Assembly (NCBI RefSeq): GCF_002356555.2
Contig: NZ_AP017372.2
Span: 1,776,501 to 1,840,500 of the forward strand
Reading direction: 5' to 3'
DNA from: Halorhodospira halochloris
GTDB taxonomy: Bacteria; Pseudomonadota; Gammaproteobacteria; Nitrococcales; Halorhodospiraceae
DNA length: 64,000 bases
The notes beneath the pieces are model-generated. The model did no database searches and was not told the DNA's origin. It was given only the letters and a program-made list of their open reading frames with translations. The stretch's first letter is position 1; each line of letters starts with the position of its first letter. Of the stretch, positions 54,232-63,162 are shown piece after piece. Both the position numbers and the translations under genes were made by a program.

Positions 54232-55530
54232 ATGTCGGCTGCACCAGAGATACTTAGTCCTTGCGCGGTTTTTGACGACCCCAGTAAGGCGGCGATTGAA
54301 GGTAACCAGCTCGACAAAATCTGCGCCTTAGGCGTGCAGATTAGTTCGGCAAATACCCTCGATCAATTGCTCAACGGCTACCTCTACGAGTTAGTCCAGA
54401 GCACCGGGGCTTATGGCGGCGCGATTCGCCTCTATGATCAGCAGACAAACTTGCGTCTAGTAGAGGCCTACGGCCTCGACTCCGGCTTTGTCGACCTTGA
54501 GCGACGACGCCCGGCAGAGAAGTGCTTCTGCAACGCCGCTGCTCACCAACAGCAGGTCAGGTGCAATAACGACCTCCAATTTTGTACCCGCAAGGTCGGG
54601 CGCAGCCCGGTAACTACTCACCCCGGGCTAGCAATGCTAGCCGTGCCCATAACTGAGGGATCTGCCACCCTAGGCATATTTAATCTCTACTTTGAGCGCG
54701 GCCAACTCGACAACTGGGCTGCTATGCCGCAGGTTATGCTGCGCTTAGGACAACAGCTAGGCGGTGCTATAAGCCGGATACGCCAACAGCAACAACATCA
54801 GCAGAGCTCAATCCAACAAGAGCGCATGCTCCTAGCCCAGGAACTGCACGACACCATAGTCCAGGAAATTGCTGTACTGCGCTTACACATCAGGCAGCTG
54901 GAGGCGAACGCCACCAGCAAACAAGCAACCATCAAGCAGTTGCGCGAGCGCATCGAACAGCTCAGTGGCCGTATAGATAGCGCCAACAATCAGGTCCGCG
55001 AGGTGATGCAACAGTTCCACAGCCAGGCCTTGGGAGCTGAGCTGGATACCGCCCTCAAACGCCTAGTTAACCGCTTTCGCCGCGATAGCCAGATCAATAT
55101 CCGTCTGCTCAACAACTGGCCGACGCAAGCCCTTGAAGAGCGTCAAGAGCTGCACATTCATCGCATTGTTGAGGAGGCCCTAACCAATGCCTGGCACCAC
55201 GGCAACGCCAAAAATGTTCTTATTGTGCTGGCCACAGAAGATACTGAGTTACACCTGCTCATTGAGGATGACGGCAGGGGCTTTCACTCCACTACGGCAA
55301 GCGCTGACAACAACACTAAAGCAACGGCTTTAGACAAGGGCGGACGCGGCTTCGGGCTTCCCGGCATGCGCGAGAGGGCGCGACAATTGGGCGCGCTGCT
55401 GCAAATCGACAGCGAACCAGAGCAAGGCACGCAAATCCACTTGCAGCTACCGGCAGCGCAGATTCGTGACTGGCTTGGCACAGGCCCGGCGCGAACCGAG
55501 GAAGATCACAATGCGCGTACTCCTTGTTGA
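54232..55530 (+). CDS. NarX-like soluble sensor histidine kinase with GAF domain
   Basis: This 432-residue cytoplasmic kinase has no membrane helix. Residues 25-185 form a GAF domain with a cluster of four cysteines (KCFCNAA..., VRCNNDLQFC). This resembles the Cys clusters of NarX-type redox sensors and could bind Fe-S or sense thiols. The HisKA_3 phosphorylation motif QELHDTIVQE lies near residue 205, and the ATPase domain shows EEALTNAWHHGNA and GRGFGLPGMRERA. It is paired with the response regulator that overlaps its end. Its place between dsr and the sulfur transport genes suggests control of sulfur metabolism. Confidence 0.88.
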   Translation: MSAAPEILSPCAVFDDPSKAAIEGNQLDKICALGVQISSANTLDQLLNGYLYELVQSTGAYGGAIRLYDQQTNLRLVEAYGLDSGFVDLERRRPAEKCFCNAAAHQQQVRCNNDLQFCTRKVGRSPVTTHPGLAMLAVPITEGSATLGIFNLYFERGQLDNWAAMPQVMLRLGQQLGGAISRIRQQQQHQQSSIQQERMLLAQELHDTIVQEIAVLRLHIRQLEANATSKQATIKQLRERIEQLSGRIDSANNQVREVMQQFHSQALGAELDTALKRLVNRFRRDSQINIRLLNNWPTQALEERQELHIHRIVEEALTNAWHHGNAKNVLIVLATEDTELHLLIEDDGRGFHSTTASADNNTKATALDKGGRGFGLPGMRERARQLGALLQIDSEPEQGTQIHLQLPAAQIRDWLGTGPARTEEDHNARTPC

Positions 55531-56161
55531 CGATCACCGCCTGTTTCGGGCGGCACTGCAGGAGCTCCTATCAACGCAAGGGATAACGACGGAGACCGGC
55601 TCAGGTGAGGATGACGTTTTAGCTCTCGCAGCAAGCTTTAAACCCGATCTAGTCCTGCTCGACCTGAAGATGCCCGGTCAAGATGGCCTCACTCTGCTTG
55701 GTGAACTCCACGAGCGCTTTCCCCAGCTGCCGGTAATTATGCTAACCGGCAGCGAGGAGGAGAAGAATCTCTTTGATTGCCTGCGGGCTGGGGCGCAGGG
55801 TTACCTACTCAAGGATAGTGACCCGGAGTATCTAGTCTCCGCCCTCCATGAGGCGACCAACGGCCGCATCCCGGTCGCCCCGCAACTCACCGACACCCTA
55901 GCCCGTGCCCTAGGCCAGCCACCCAGCGAGCGTGATCCTCAGCAGCCACCAGACCCCTTCGCCGCCTTAACCCCGCGCGAGAAGGATATTCTCGAACGGC
56001 TTGCGGTTGGGGAGAGTAATAAGGTTATCGCCCGTCATCTTGGTATCTCTGATGGTACCGTAAAGCTGCATGTCAAATCGGTTCTGCGTAAACTCGGCGT
56101 CCATTCACGGGTGGAGGCGGCTATAAAGGCCCTCGATCTCGGCCTACCGCGCGCTAAATGA
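55511..56161 (+). CDS. NarL/LuxR-family response regulator
   Basis: This 216-residue regulator has a receiver domain (VLLVDDHRLFRAAL, phospho-acceptor Asp in LVLLDLKMPGQDG) and a LuxR-type HTH domain (LTPREKDILERLAVGESNKVIARHL, TVKLHVKSVLRKLGV). The ATG at 55511 overlaps the kinase gene by 20 bases, so the pair is coupled. Targets are unknown; the nearby dsr, YeeE and SulP genes are candidates. Confidence 0.92.
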   Translation: MRVLLVDDHRLFRAALQELLSTQGITTETGSGEDDVLALAASFKPDLVLLDLKMPGQDGLTLLGELHERFPQLPVIMLTGSEEEKNLFDCLRAGAQGYLLKDSDPEYLVSALHEATNGRIPVAPQLTDTLARALGQPPSERDPQQPPDPFAALTPREKDILERLAVGESNKVIARHLGISDGTVKLHVKSVLRKLGVHSRVEAAIKALDLGLPRAK

Positions 56162-56188
56162 ACAGCCCAACAGGCTTCATGTAGTCAG

Positions 56189-56320
56189 CCCCGGAGCCAT
56201 TATCTGCCCGGTGTGGAGGTCTTGGCGCCAGGGATGGCGCCAAGGAGCCTCCAGGGATGGATTCACGGCGTCCTCCACACCGGGGCAGATAATAGCTCCG
56301 GGGAAGTTTGTAGAGGTGCC
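56189..56320 (-). repeat. foldback element, copy 17
   Basis: Inner arms 56189-56219 and 56272-56303 are complementary over about 31 bp (CCCCGGAGCCATTATCTGCCC). The right side continues with the typical outer end (GAAGTTTGTAGAGGTGCC), but the left outer end is lost. The core is reversed. It lies between the regulator and the YeeE gene. Confidence 0.9.
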
Positions 56321-56418
56321 CAATTAGGATATAACTATCCTGAAATGGGTATTCCATCACATTCCCAGCCATGCAAAAATCCGCCTGGTTTGATTAATGT
56401 CATCAGGGGAGAGCCGCA

Positions 56419-57576
56419 ATGGGCCTGGACACGTTAACCTCAGCTCACTGGCTGCTTTTCGGCAGCACCTTTGTGGTTGCAGTAATACTTGGTGCAGTGG
56501 TCAACAAGACCAATTTTTGCACCATGGGGGCGGTCTCAGACATAGTCAACATGCAGGATTGGCAACGCATGCGGGCCTGGATTCTAGCCATGGCTGTAGC
56601 CATTATCGGTGTCGGACTGCTCGAACCGCTGGGCCTGATAAGCGCCGATCAGACCGCACCACCTTATCGAGGAGTGGATATATCCTGGGCCGGGGCCATA
56701 GTTGGTGGCCTGCTATTCGGCATTGGCATGACCCTGGCGAGTGGTTGCGGCAACAAGACGGTAGTCAGGATAGGCGGCGGTAACATCAAGTCACTCTTTG
56801 TGGCCATAGTCCTCGGCTTGGTAGCCTACTTTACAATCAATCCACCGGGCCTTGATGACCCACTGCGCATAGTCTTATTCGAGCCCCTGGCCATCCCCCA
56901 TACCCACGGCCAAGACTTGGGCAGCCTCATCGCGGGCGAGGCAGCAGAGCTTGCCCGGATGTTTATCGCTGTGATACTTGGCGCGGCGCTGCTCTTTTTT
57001 GTCTTCCGCGCCAGCGAATTCCGAGCAAACAAAAACCATATCCTCGGCGGTTTAGTCGTAGGCTTAAGCGTAGTAGCTGTCTGGGCCCTATCGAGCAGCA
57101 TCAGCGTTGAGGGTGAACGCCCGCAAGGGATAGTATTTGTCGGCCCCATCGCTGATACACTGGAGTTTTTCGCCGGCGGCCTCAATTTCTCGCTGATGAA
57201 TGTAGGCGTGGCCGTAGTCCTTGGGGTGATCGTCGGATCGCTACTCTGGTCGCTGATCAGCGGAACCTTTCGAGTTGAGTGGTTTGCCTCCAAGCAAGAC
57301 TTCAGCAACCACTTTATCGGCGGCATTCTCATGGGCTTAGGCGGCCCACTGAGCATGGGCTGCACCTTCGGTCAAGGCATAACTGCCCTATCCACTTTGG
57401 CCATAACGGCGCCACTAGCGATTGCCGGATTGATTATCGGCAGCGCCTTAACCATGAAAGTCCAGTACTACAAAATGCTGCATGAGGATGAGGCGACTGT
57501 GGCCAAGGCCTTGATCACCGGCATGGTCGACCTGCGCCTGCTACCCCAATCGATGAGGCGTCTGGATGACATCTAG
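56419..57576 (+). CDS. YeeE/YedE family sulfur-compound transporter
   Basis: This 385-residue membrane protein belongs to the YeeE/YedE (DUF395) family, members of which import thiosulfate or related sulfur species. The conserved Cys-containing motifs are present twice over: NKTNFCTMGAVSDIV, TLASGCGNKTVVRIGGGN and GPLSMGCTFGQGITALS. The Cys residues are thought to relay the substrate. It overlaps the SulP gene by 11 bases, so the two are coupled. The GGGGAG site fits ATG 56419. Confidence 0.87.
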   Translation: MGLDTLTSAHWLLFGSTFVVAVILGAVVNKTNFCTMGAVSDIVNMQDWQRMRAWILAMAVAIIGVGLLEPLGLISADQTAPPYRGVDISWAGAIVGGLLFGIGMTLASGCGNKTVVRIGGGNIKSLFVAIVLGLVAYFTINPPGLDDPLRIVLFEPLAIPHTHGQDLGSLIAGEAAELARMFIAVILGAALLFFVFRASEFRANKNHILGGLVVGLSVVAVWALSSSISVEGERPQGIVFVGPIADTLEFFAGGLNFSLMNVGVAVVLGVIVGSLLWSLISGTFRVEWFASKQDFSNHFIGGILMGLGGPLSMGCTFGQGITALSTLAITAPLAIAGLIIGSALTMKVQYYKMLHEDEATVAKALITGMVDLRLLPQSMRRLDDI

Positions 57577-59314
57577 GCAGGCTAGCCGGCGGCTATCGAC
57601 GGCCCGCCGGTTAATCCCGGCAAACCAGTGGCAGCGACCGACTCCCTCTACCCTCAAGGCCGACCTGATAGCCGGCATAACGGTCGCTCTGGTCCTGATC
57701 CCGCAGTCCATGGCCTACGCCGCTTTGGCCGGGATGCCCGCCTACTATGGCCTTTACGCCGCTTTTTTGCCGGTTATGGTGGCTGCGTTGTGGGGATCTT
57801 CGCCACAGCTCGCTACCGGTCCGGTGGCGGTAGTAGCACTGCTGACCGCATCAGCACTTACCCCTTTTGCTGAGCCGGGCAGCAGTGAATACATAACCCT
57901 GGCCATAACTTTGGCCATGATGGTCGGCCTATTTCAGCTGCTGCTCGGCCTCTTCTCGCTCGGAACCCTGGTCAACTTTCTCGCCCATCCGGTAATCCTT
58001 GGTTTTACCAATGCTGCAGCCATTGTCATCGCCCTTTCGCAGGTTAATGATCTGTTGGGCATACCCATGGATCGTGAGGCGGGCATGCTCAGCGGCGTCA
58101 TCAAGGTGCTCGCCGACATTGGCTCAACCCACCTACCAACCCTATTACTCGGGTTGGCCGCTCTGCTGATCATGTTCGGCTCACGCCGACTGATTCCCAG
58201 CATACCCGGGGTACTGATCGCAGTAGTTGCGCTGACCCCGGTAAGCTATGTGATCGGCTACGCCGAGATGGGCGGTGAGGTAGTCGGCGAGATCCCCGCC
58301 GGCATACCCACTCCAGCTATGCCCGCCTGGGACTGGGAGACCATCCGTGCTCTGTTGACCACCGCTGCTGTCATTGCCCTAGTAGGGTTCATGGAGGCCA
58401 TATCGATCGCCAAGGCACTAGCTGCTAAGACACGCGATCGCATCGACCCCAACCAAGAGCTGGTCGGTCAGGGGCTAGCCAATATTGCCTCAAGCTTATC
58501 CCAAGCCTTCCCAGTCAGCGGCTCTTTCTCGCGCAGCGCAGTAAACCACAGCAACGGTGCCCGCACCGGGATGTCCTCGGTCTTCACCGCAGTTATGGTC
58601 GCCTTAGCACTGCTCGTGCTAACCCCGCTACTCTACCATTTGCCGATGTCGGTGCTGGCGGCAATTATCATAATGGCCGTGATTGGTCTGGTTAACGTCA
58701 AGGCCATGATCCACACCTGGAAGACCCATACCCATGACGGTGCCGCTGCGCTGACCACTTTTGTAGCCACTCTGGCATTTGCCCCCCATCTTGATTACGG
58801 CATTGTCATCGGGGCGGGGCTTGCAATTGTCCTTTATTTGCTGCGCACCATGCGCCCCCGAGTAGTGATCCTCTCCCGCCACCCTAAAGACGGCACCTTA
58901 CGCGATGCCCAGCTTTTTAAGTTGCCTGTCAGCCGCCATATTGCAGCGCTGCGCTTCGATGGCCCACTCTACTTTGCCAATGTTGGCCACTTGGAAGACC
59001 GCACCCTTGAGATCAACCACGACCATCAAGAGGCGCGCTTCCTGCTGTTGGTTGGTGACGGAATAACCTCCATAGACTCATCGGGGATAGAGACGCTCCA
59101 TAATCTCCACCAAAGACTCCACGATAACGGCGTAACCCTGGTTCTAGCCGGCATCAAACTGCAGGTCTGGGAGGTTATGCAACGCGCCGGGTTAGATAAG
59201 GAGATTGGCCATGACAACATCTTCCGCAATGAAGACGACGCCATTCGCGCGATACACCAGCGCATCGATGATCCGAGTTTCGATCCCCGCTCCTGCCCGC
59301 TGCGTCCCGTTTAG
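57566..59314 (+). CDS. SulP family anion permease with STAS domain
   Basis: This 582-residue transporter has the SulP core (LKADLIAGITVALVLIPQSMAYA with the signature following, GLYAAFLP, FSRSAVNHSNGARTGMSS) and a C-terminal STAS domain (LYFANVGHLEDR, ITSIDSSGIETLHNLH). The family carries sulfate, bicarbonate or other anions. Next to YeeE and dsr, sulfate export or import is plausible, though bicarbonate uptake cannot be excluded. Confidence 0.9.
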   Translation: MTSRQASRRLSTARRLIPANQWQRPTPSTLKADLIAGITVALVLIPQSMAYAALAGMPAYYGLYAAFLPVMVAALWGSSPQLATGPVAVVALLTASALTPFAEPGSSEYITLAITLAMMVGLFQLLLGLFSLGTLVNFLAHPVILGFTNAAAIVIALSQVNDLLGIPMDREAGMLSGVIKVLADIGSTHLPTLLLGLAALLIMFGSRRLIPSIPGVLIAVVALTPVSYVIGYAEMGGEVVGEIPAGIPTPAMPAWDWETIRALLTTAAVIALVGFMEAISIAKALAAKTRDRIDPNQELVGQGLANIASSLSQAFPVSGSFSRSAVNHSNGARTGMSSVFTAVMVALALLVLTPLLYHLPMSVLAAIIIMAVIGLVNVKAMIHTWKTHTHDGAAALTTFVATLAFAPHLDYGIVIGAGLAIVLYLLRTMRPRVVILSRHPKDGTLRDAQLFKLPVSRHIAALRFDGPLYFANVGHLEDRTLEINHDHQEARFLLLVGDGITSIDSSGIETLHNLHQRLHDNGVTLVLAGIKLQVWEVMQRAGLDKEIGHDNIFRNEDDAIRAIHQRIDDPSFDPRSCPLRPV

Positions 59315-59373
59315 GCGCACAGGCAGCATCCATTGTCCTTGGGAAACGTTCTAAAACTGAACTGAACCTTATA

Positions 59374-59519
59374 GGCACCTCTAAAACTCTCCGGTAGCCA
59401 TTTAGCTGCCCCAGCGTGGAGGTCTTGGCGCCAGGGATGGCGCCATGAAGCATCCAGGGATGGGTTAACGGCGTCCTCCACGCTGGGGCAGCTAAATGGC
59501 TACCGGAGAGTTTTAGAGG
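59374..59519 (-). repeat. foldback element, copy 18 (perfect 45-bp arms)
   Basis: Arms 59378-59422 and 59475-59519 are perfectly complementary over 45 bp. They carry copy-specific paired changes (CTCCGGTAGCC / GGCTACCGGAG and AGCGTGG / CCACGCT). The core is reversed with a few changes (GGTTAACGGCG). A short decayed fragment follows at 59540-59590 (CAGGTCTTGACGCCAGGAACGGCG). Confidence 0.95.
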
Positions 59520-59595
59520 CTCTGTTCTGCAGGCACTCAGCACTCCAACTGCCCAGGTCTTGACGCCAGGAACGGCGAAATGAATCGCGGGGAGG

Positions 59596-62500
59596 CTAAT
59601 CAATATCGAACCGATACATCAAATCCAAAGCGCTCTCCTCGCTGCTTACAGCTTCCATAAACAGCTGCTGAGTTAGATAGTAGCGCAGGGTAACCGTATT
59701 CAGCGGCTGGAAAACACCTACCCCATAAGCCACATAGATATTGGGCCGAACGTAGCCAGAAACGACCACCTGCGCCTCCTCACCTTCGCCGACCGCGTCA
59801 ATCTCGAAGTCTTCTACCCCAAGCTGCTCGGCAAAACCTCCGACCGCACTCTGCGCGCCGTATACTCCCAATGCCAAAGCGGCTTGAGCAACCAGGGCAT
59901 CACTCCCCGGGCCCTCCGCTCCTAAAGGCCTGCCGCGGATCATATAAGAGAGGGCATCTTCCTCTGACATGGCCGGCTCGCTGAATACCGAAACATTCGG
60001 CTCCCTAGCGCTACCGATGAGCCGCAACCCTGCTGTAACCCCATCACGCTCAATCCGCCTAACCGCCTCCACATCGAGTTCAGGCCTATCCAGTGGCCCA
60101 CTGAACATGACCATCCCGCGACGGATACTCAGGCGTTGGCCATATGCCCGGTACTCCCCATCCACTATGCGCAGCTCACCGAAACCGGCCGGCTCAGCCT
60201 CAGGGCGCTGCCTAATCCTCATGGACCCGGTCAATTTACCGTTAATCCCGAACGCCTCAAGGTCGACCCTATCTCCCATGCTAAGCTCTAAATCAGCATC
60301 GAATCCCCAGGCTTGAGCAACCTCCTCAAGTATATCCGTAGCGTCATCCCGCTCCCGCCTAATTACGACAGCGTCATCGGATTTAGCGACAACCTGCTGG
60401 GGGATCTCCTGCACAGTGATCTTACCCGATGGGACATGAACGCTACCTACAACCTCCACCGTCCCAGGACTTACGCGAGCCATGAGATCGGGACTAACCC
60501 TCAATCTGGCATAAGGCGGATAGATTGCCTCGAGGCGTTGACCTTCAACGCCTACCTCAACCAACCAGTTATCGAACTGCTCCCAATCGGCCTGACCACT
60601 AATTTGCGCCCGCTCAGAACCGATATAAAAGCCACCGGCGATACCAGCCTTTGACCCATTCAGCTCAACTTTGAGATTGAGCCTGTCGACCTTGGTCGGT
60701 GACTCACGAGTTAAGATCTCCCCGTCACTAAACTCCAGCAGCCCATTAAACTCTGGCGCAGACAGGCTCCCATCCAGTTGCAAATCGGCATCAAAGCGCC
60801 CGGACAGCTCACTCAATTGGGGCACGAACGGATGGAAGAAACCGGCTTGCAAGCCGCTCAGTGAGACACTGCCATCAAGCCACCCATCACCATCGAGGTT
60901 CGGCTCCATGGACAAATCGGCATGCATCTGCCCGGCCTCTTCAGCCGCAAAGTCAAACCGTACATCAGCCTGTTCAGGGCTATAAGAAGCCGCAACCGAG
61001 ATGTGTCTATAGTCAAGATCGCGCACCACCCGCGGCAAATCATCTATTGCCTCCTCTACTAGCAGCGAAACACGCCCCGGACTGCCATTTGCAACAAGGC
61101 TTGCCTTGACTCCATCTTCAGCATGCCAGCTGATTTGGCTGGCCGCGGAAAGACGGCCCTGCCAGTCGAGCTCTGCGGGCAATACCGGATCTAACCAGGC
61201 AAAATTGAAATTGCTTAGCGAGACATCCGCGTCTGCCGATTGAGGGTCAGCCACTATGGTCTCCTCAACGCACAGACGAGCATCCTTATAAGCCCAGCAG
61301 TGTGGGCTAACCTCAAACCTATCACCATCCTGGCGGATCGTCAGCGAGCGCTCCAAGCTAAGGCTATGGCCCATTACCTGACCGTTGGCATCAACCACCA
61401 TGCCACGCCAACCCCGCCCCTCCAGCCAGCCACCGGCAAGCGCCAGGTTCCCCTGGCCATCAGGCGCATTTGCGTGCAGGGTTAGCTGATGAGCAGCCCG
61501 ACTGCCAAAACCTTCCGCTTCAACCCTATCAATGGCATAATCGCCTACCTGGATTGCGTCTACCACCACCTCAGCAGTACCGGGTTCCAGTCCTAGCGAA
61601 GGCACCACCACATCCCAACTCAGTCGTTCGACGCAGTACTCCCCTGCCCAGGAAATGCCCCGGCCATTACCGCGGGTCTCGATATAAGGACGCTGCAACG
61701 GCCCCTGAACTTTAGTAGAGGCCTGGATAGCACCCTCCAGATCCTCATGCAAAGCCCCTAGATCAGTGAACTGTGCGTCAAGATCTAAGCTAAGCTCTTC
61801 TCCCAACTCACCACTAGCGACTAAATCACCACCCTCTACCTCGGCATGCAAGTTCTCCAGATACCAAACTCCGCTTCGTCGATGGCCCAACTGCCCCTCC
61901 AGGTAGGCCTTATTCCCTTCCACCCAGGCGCTAAGGCCATCAAGGCGGACATCTAGCCCCCAACCGCTCTCTCCGGCCTCACCCGCCACCCGTATCGGCC
62001 CGTTAACATCACTTGGTGCCCCATCCCACTGTTGTGAGGGATCAAGATCGACCAATGCTATATCAGCCTGCCAGAGCAGCTGCTCGCCCCAATTTAACTC
62101 GCCACTAGCTAGTAGGCTGCCGGCCAACAGCCCCCCCTCCAGGCGCTTGACCTCAGCTCTCTGGCGCTGAAGATCGGCGCTAAACTCGGCATCCCAGTCG
62201 CCAGCCGGCACATTCTCACCCGCGAGGTGGGCACTAAGTTGACCTTCAATATCGTCAAGATCGCCCCTAACGAGCAGATCAACGTCGCGTGCAGCCAGCA
62301 AATGATTACTATCCGGCGGCCATCCTCCAGACAGACCGCTACCCTGCAAGTTGAAAGGCATGTCAGGGTCAAGCGGTCGAATATCCAACTCCAGATCCCC
62401 AGTCACGGGGCCGGCAAGCCGGTGGCTTGTAGTCAAGGCTGTAACACTGCCTCCTAACCTCGAGCTCAGCCGTACTCTTTCCGGCAAACCGGGTATCGCT

Positions 62501-63162
62501 GCTGATGCGTTGACAAACATGCTCACCGGATAGGCATCAGCAGTATTCACCTCGCCATGTATCTCTACCCGAGCATCGTCGCGCTCAACCATCAAGCGCT
62601 TAACATGCCAGGCACTACCCGAGGCTCTCAGGCTCAACTCGGCACGCCTTATCCAGTGCGGGTCATCTTCACCTAACTGCAAACGAACCCGGTCCACTAC
62701 GACAGAACCGATATTCAGATCGACCGGCAACTCAATATGCGGCAGCACAATAGGACCGGTGTCATCATCAATGACCTCTACGGGATCAATGACCTCTACG
62801 GGGCTCTCTTCGGCCAGATCGCCCTCAGCAACCCTGATATCGACCCCACGCAACTCTAATAGCTCAACTTCGACCTTGCGGCTAAGCAAGGCCATGGCAT
62901 CCCAGCGCAAATCGAGCTCATCAAGCTCTACCGCTACTAGTTTATCCTGCTGCCATACTACATTGCGGGCCTCCACTCCTTCGAGCAGGTTACCCGAAGT
63001 CACCTGTAGCTTTAGTCGCGGTTCCTGACTCTGGGCTAAATAGGCGGCGAACTGCGCTCCAGGGGTGGTAGTTACCAGCCACACCGCGAAGAATGCCAGC
63101 ACCATCAAAAGTGCAAAGAAGCCACCACCTAAATACATCAACCAGCGTAACCAGCGCGCCAT
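59596..63162 (-). CDS. tamB: translocation and assembly module subunit TamB
   Basis: TamB is a very large periplasm-spanning protein (1188 residues) anchored in the inner membrane by an N-terminal helix (YLGGGFFALLMVLAFFAVWL). The long beta-rich middle forms the groove thought to move phospholipids to the outer membrane. The C-terminal DUF490 domain is clear (EALSYMIRGRPLG, VRPNIYVAYGVGVFQP, TLRYYLTQQLFMEA, YRFDID at the end). Its ATG overlaps the tamA stop by one base (TGATG). Confidence 0.93.
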   Translation of the reverse strand: MARWLRWLMYLGGGFFALLMVLAFFAVWLVTTTPGAQFAAYLAQSQEPRLKLQVTSGNLLEGVEARNVVWQQDKLVAVELDELDLRWDAMALLSRKVEVELLELRGVDIRVAEGDLAEESPVEVIDPVEVIDDDTGPIVLPHIELPVDLNIGSVVVDRVRLQLGEDDPHWIRRAELSLRASGSAWHVKRLMVERDDARVEIHGEVNTADAYPVSMFVNASAAIPGLPERVRLSSRLGGSVTALTTSHRLAGPVTGDLELDIRPLDPDMPFNLQGSGLSGGWPPDSNHLLAARDVDLLVRGDLDDIEGQLSAHLAGENVPAGDWDAEFSADLQRQRAEVKRLEGGLLAGSLLASGELNWGEQLLWQADIALVDLDPSQQWDGAPSDVNGPIRVAGEAGESGWGLDVRLDGLSAWVEGNKAYLEGQLGHRRSGVWYLENLHAEVEGGDLVASGELGEELSLDLDAQFTDLGALHEDLEGAIQASTKVQGPLQRPYIETRGNGRGISWAGEYCVERLSWDVVVPSLGLEPGTAEVVVDAIQVGDYAIDRVEAEGFGSRAAHQLTLHANAPDGQGNLALAGGWLEGRGWRGMVVDANGQVMGHSLSLERSLTIRQDGDRFEVSPHCWAYKDARLCVEETIVADPQSADADVSLSNFNFAWLDPVLPAELDWQGRLSAASQISWHAEDGVKASLVANGSPGRVSLLVEEAIDDLPRVVRDLDYRHISVAASYSPEQADVRFDFAAEEAGQMHADLSMEPNLDGDGWLDGSVSLSGLQAGFFHPFVPQLSELSGRFDADLQLDGSLSAPEFNGLLEFSDGEILTRESPTKVDRLNLKVELNGSKAGIAGGFYIGSERAQISGQADWEQFDNWLVEVGVEGQRLEAIYPPYARLRVSPDLMARVSPGTVEVVGSVHVPSGKITVQEIPQQVVAKSDDAVVIRRERDDATDILEEVAQAWGFDADLELSMGDRVDLEAFGINGKLTGSMRIRQRPEAEPAGFGELRIVDGEYRAYGQRLSIRRGMVMFSGPLDRPELDVEAVRRIERDGVTAGLRLIGSAREPNVSVFSEPAMSEEDALSYMIRGRPLGAEGPGSDALVAQAALALGVYGAQSAVGGFAEQLGVEDFEIDAVGEGEEAQVVVSGYVRPNIYVAYGVGVFQPLNTVTLRYYLTQQLFMEAVSSEESALDLMYRFDID

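Noticed and set aside
3800-59519. CRISPR array as an explanation of the repeats
   Set aside because: Copies are separated by whole genes, differ in orientation and arms, and have no regular spacers.
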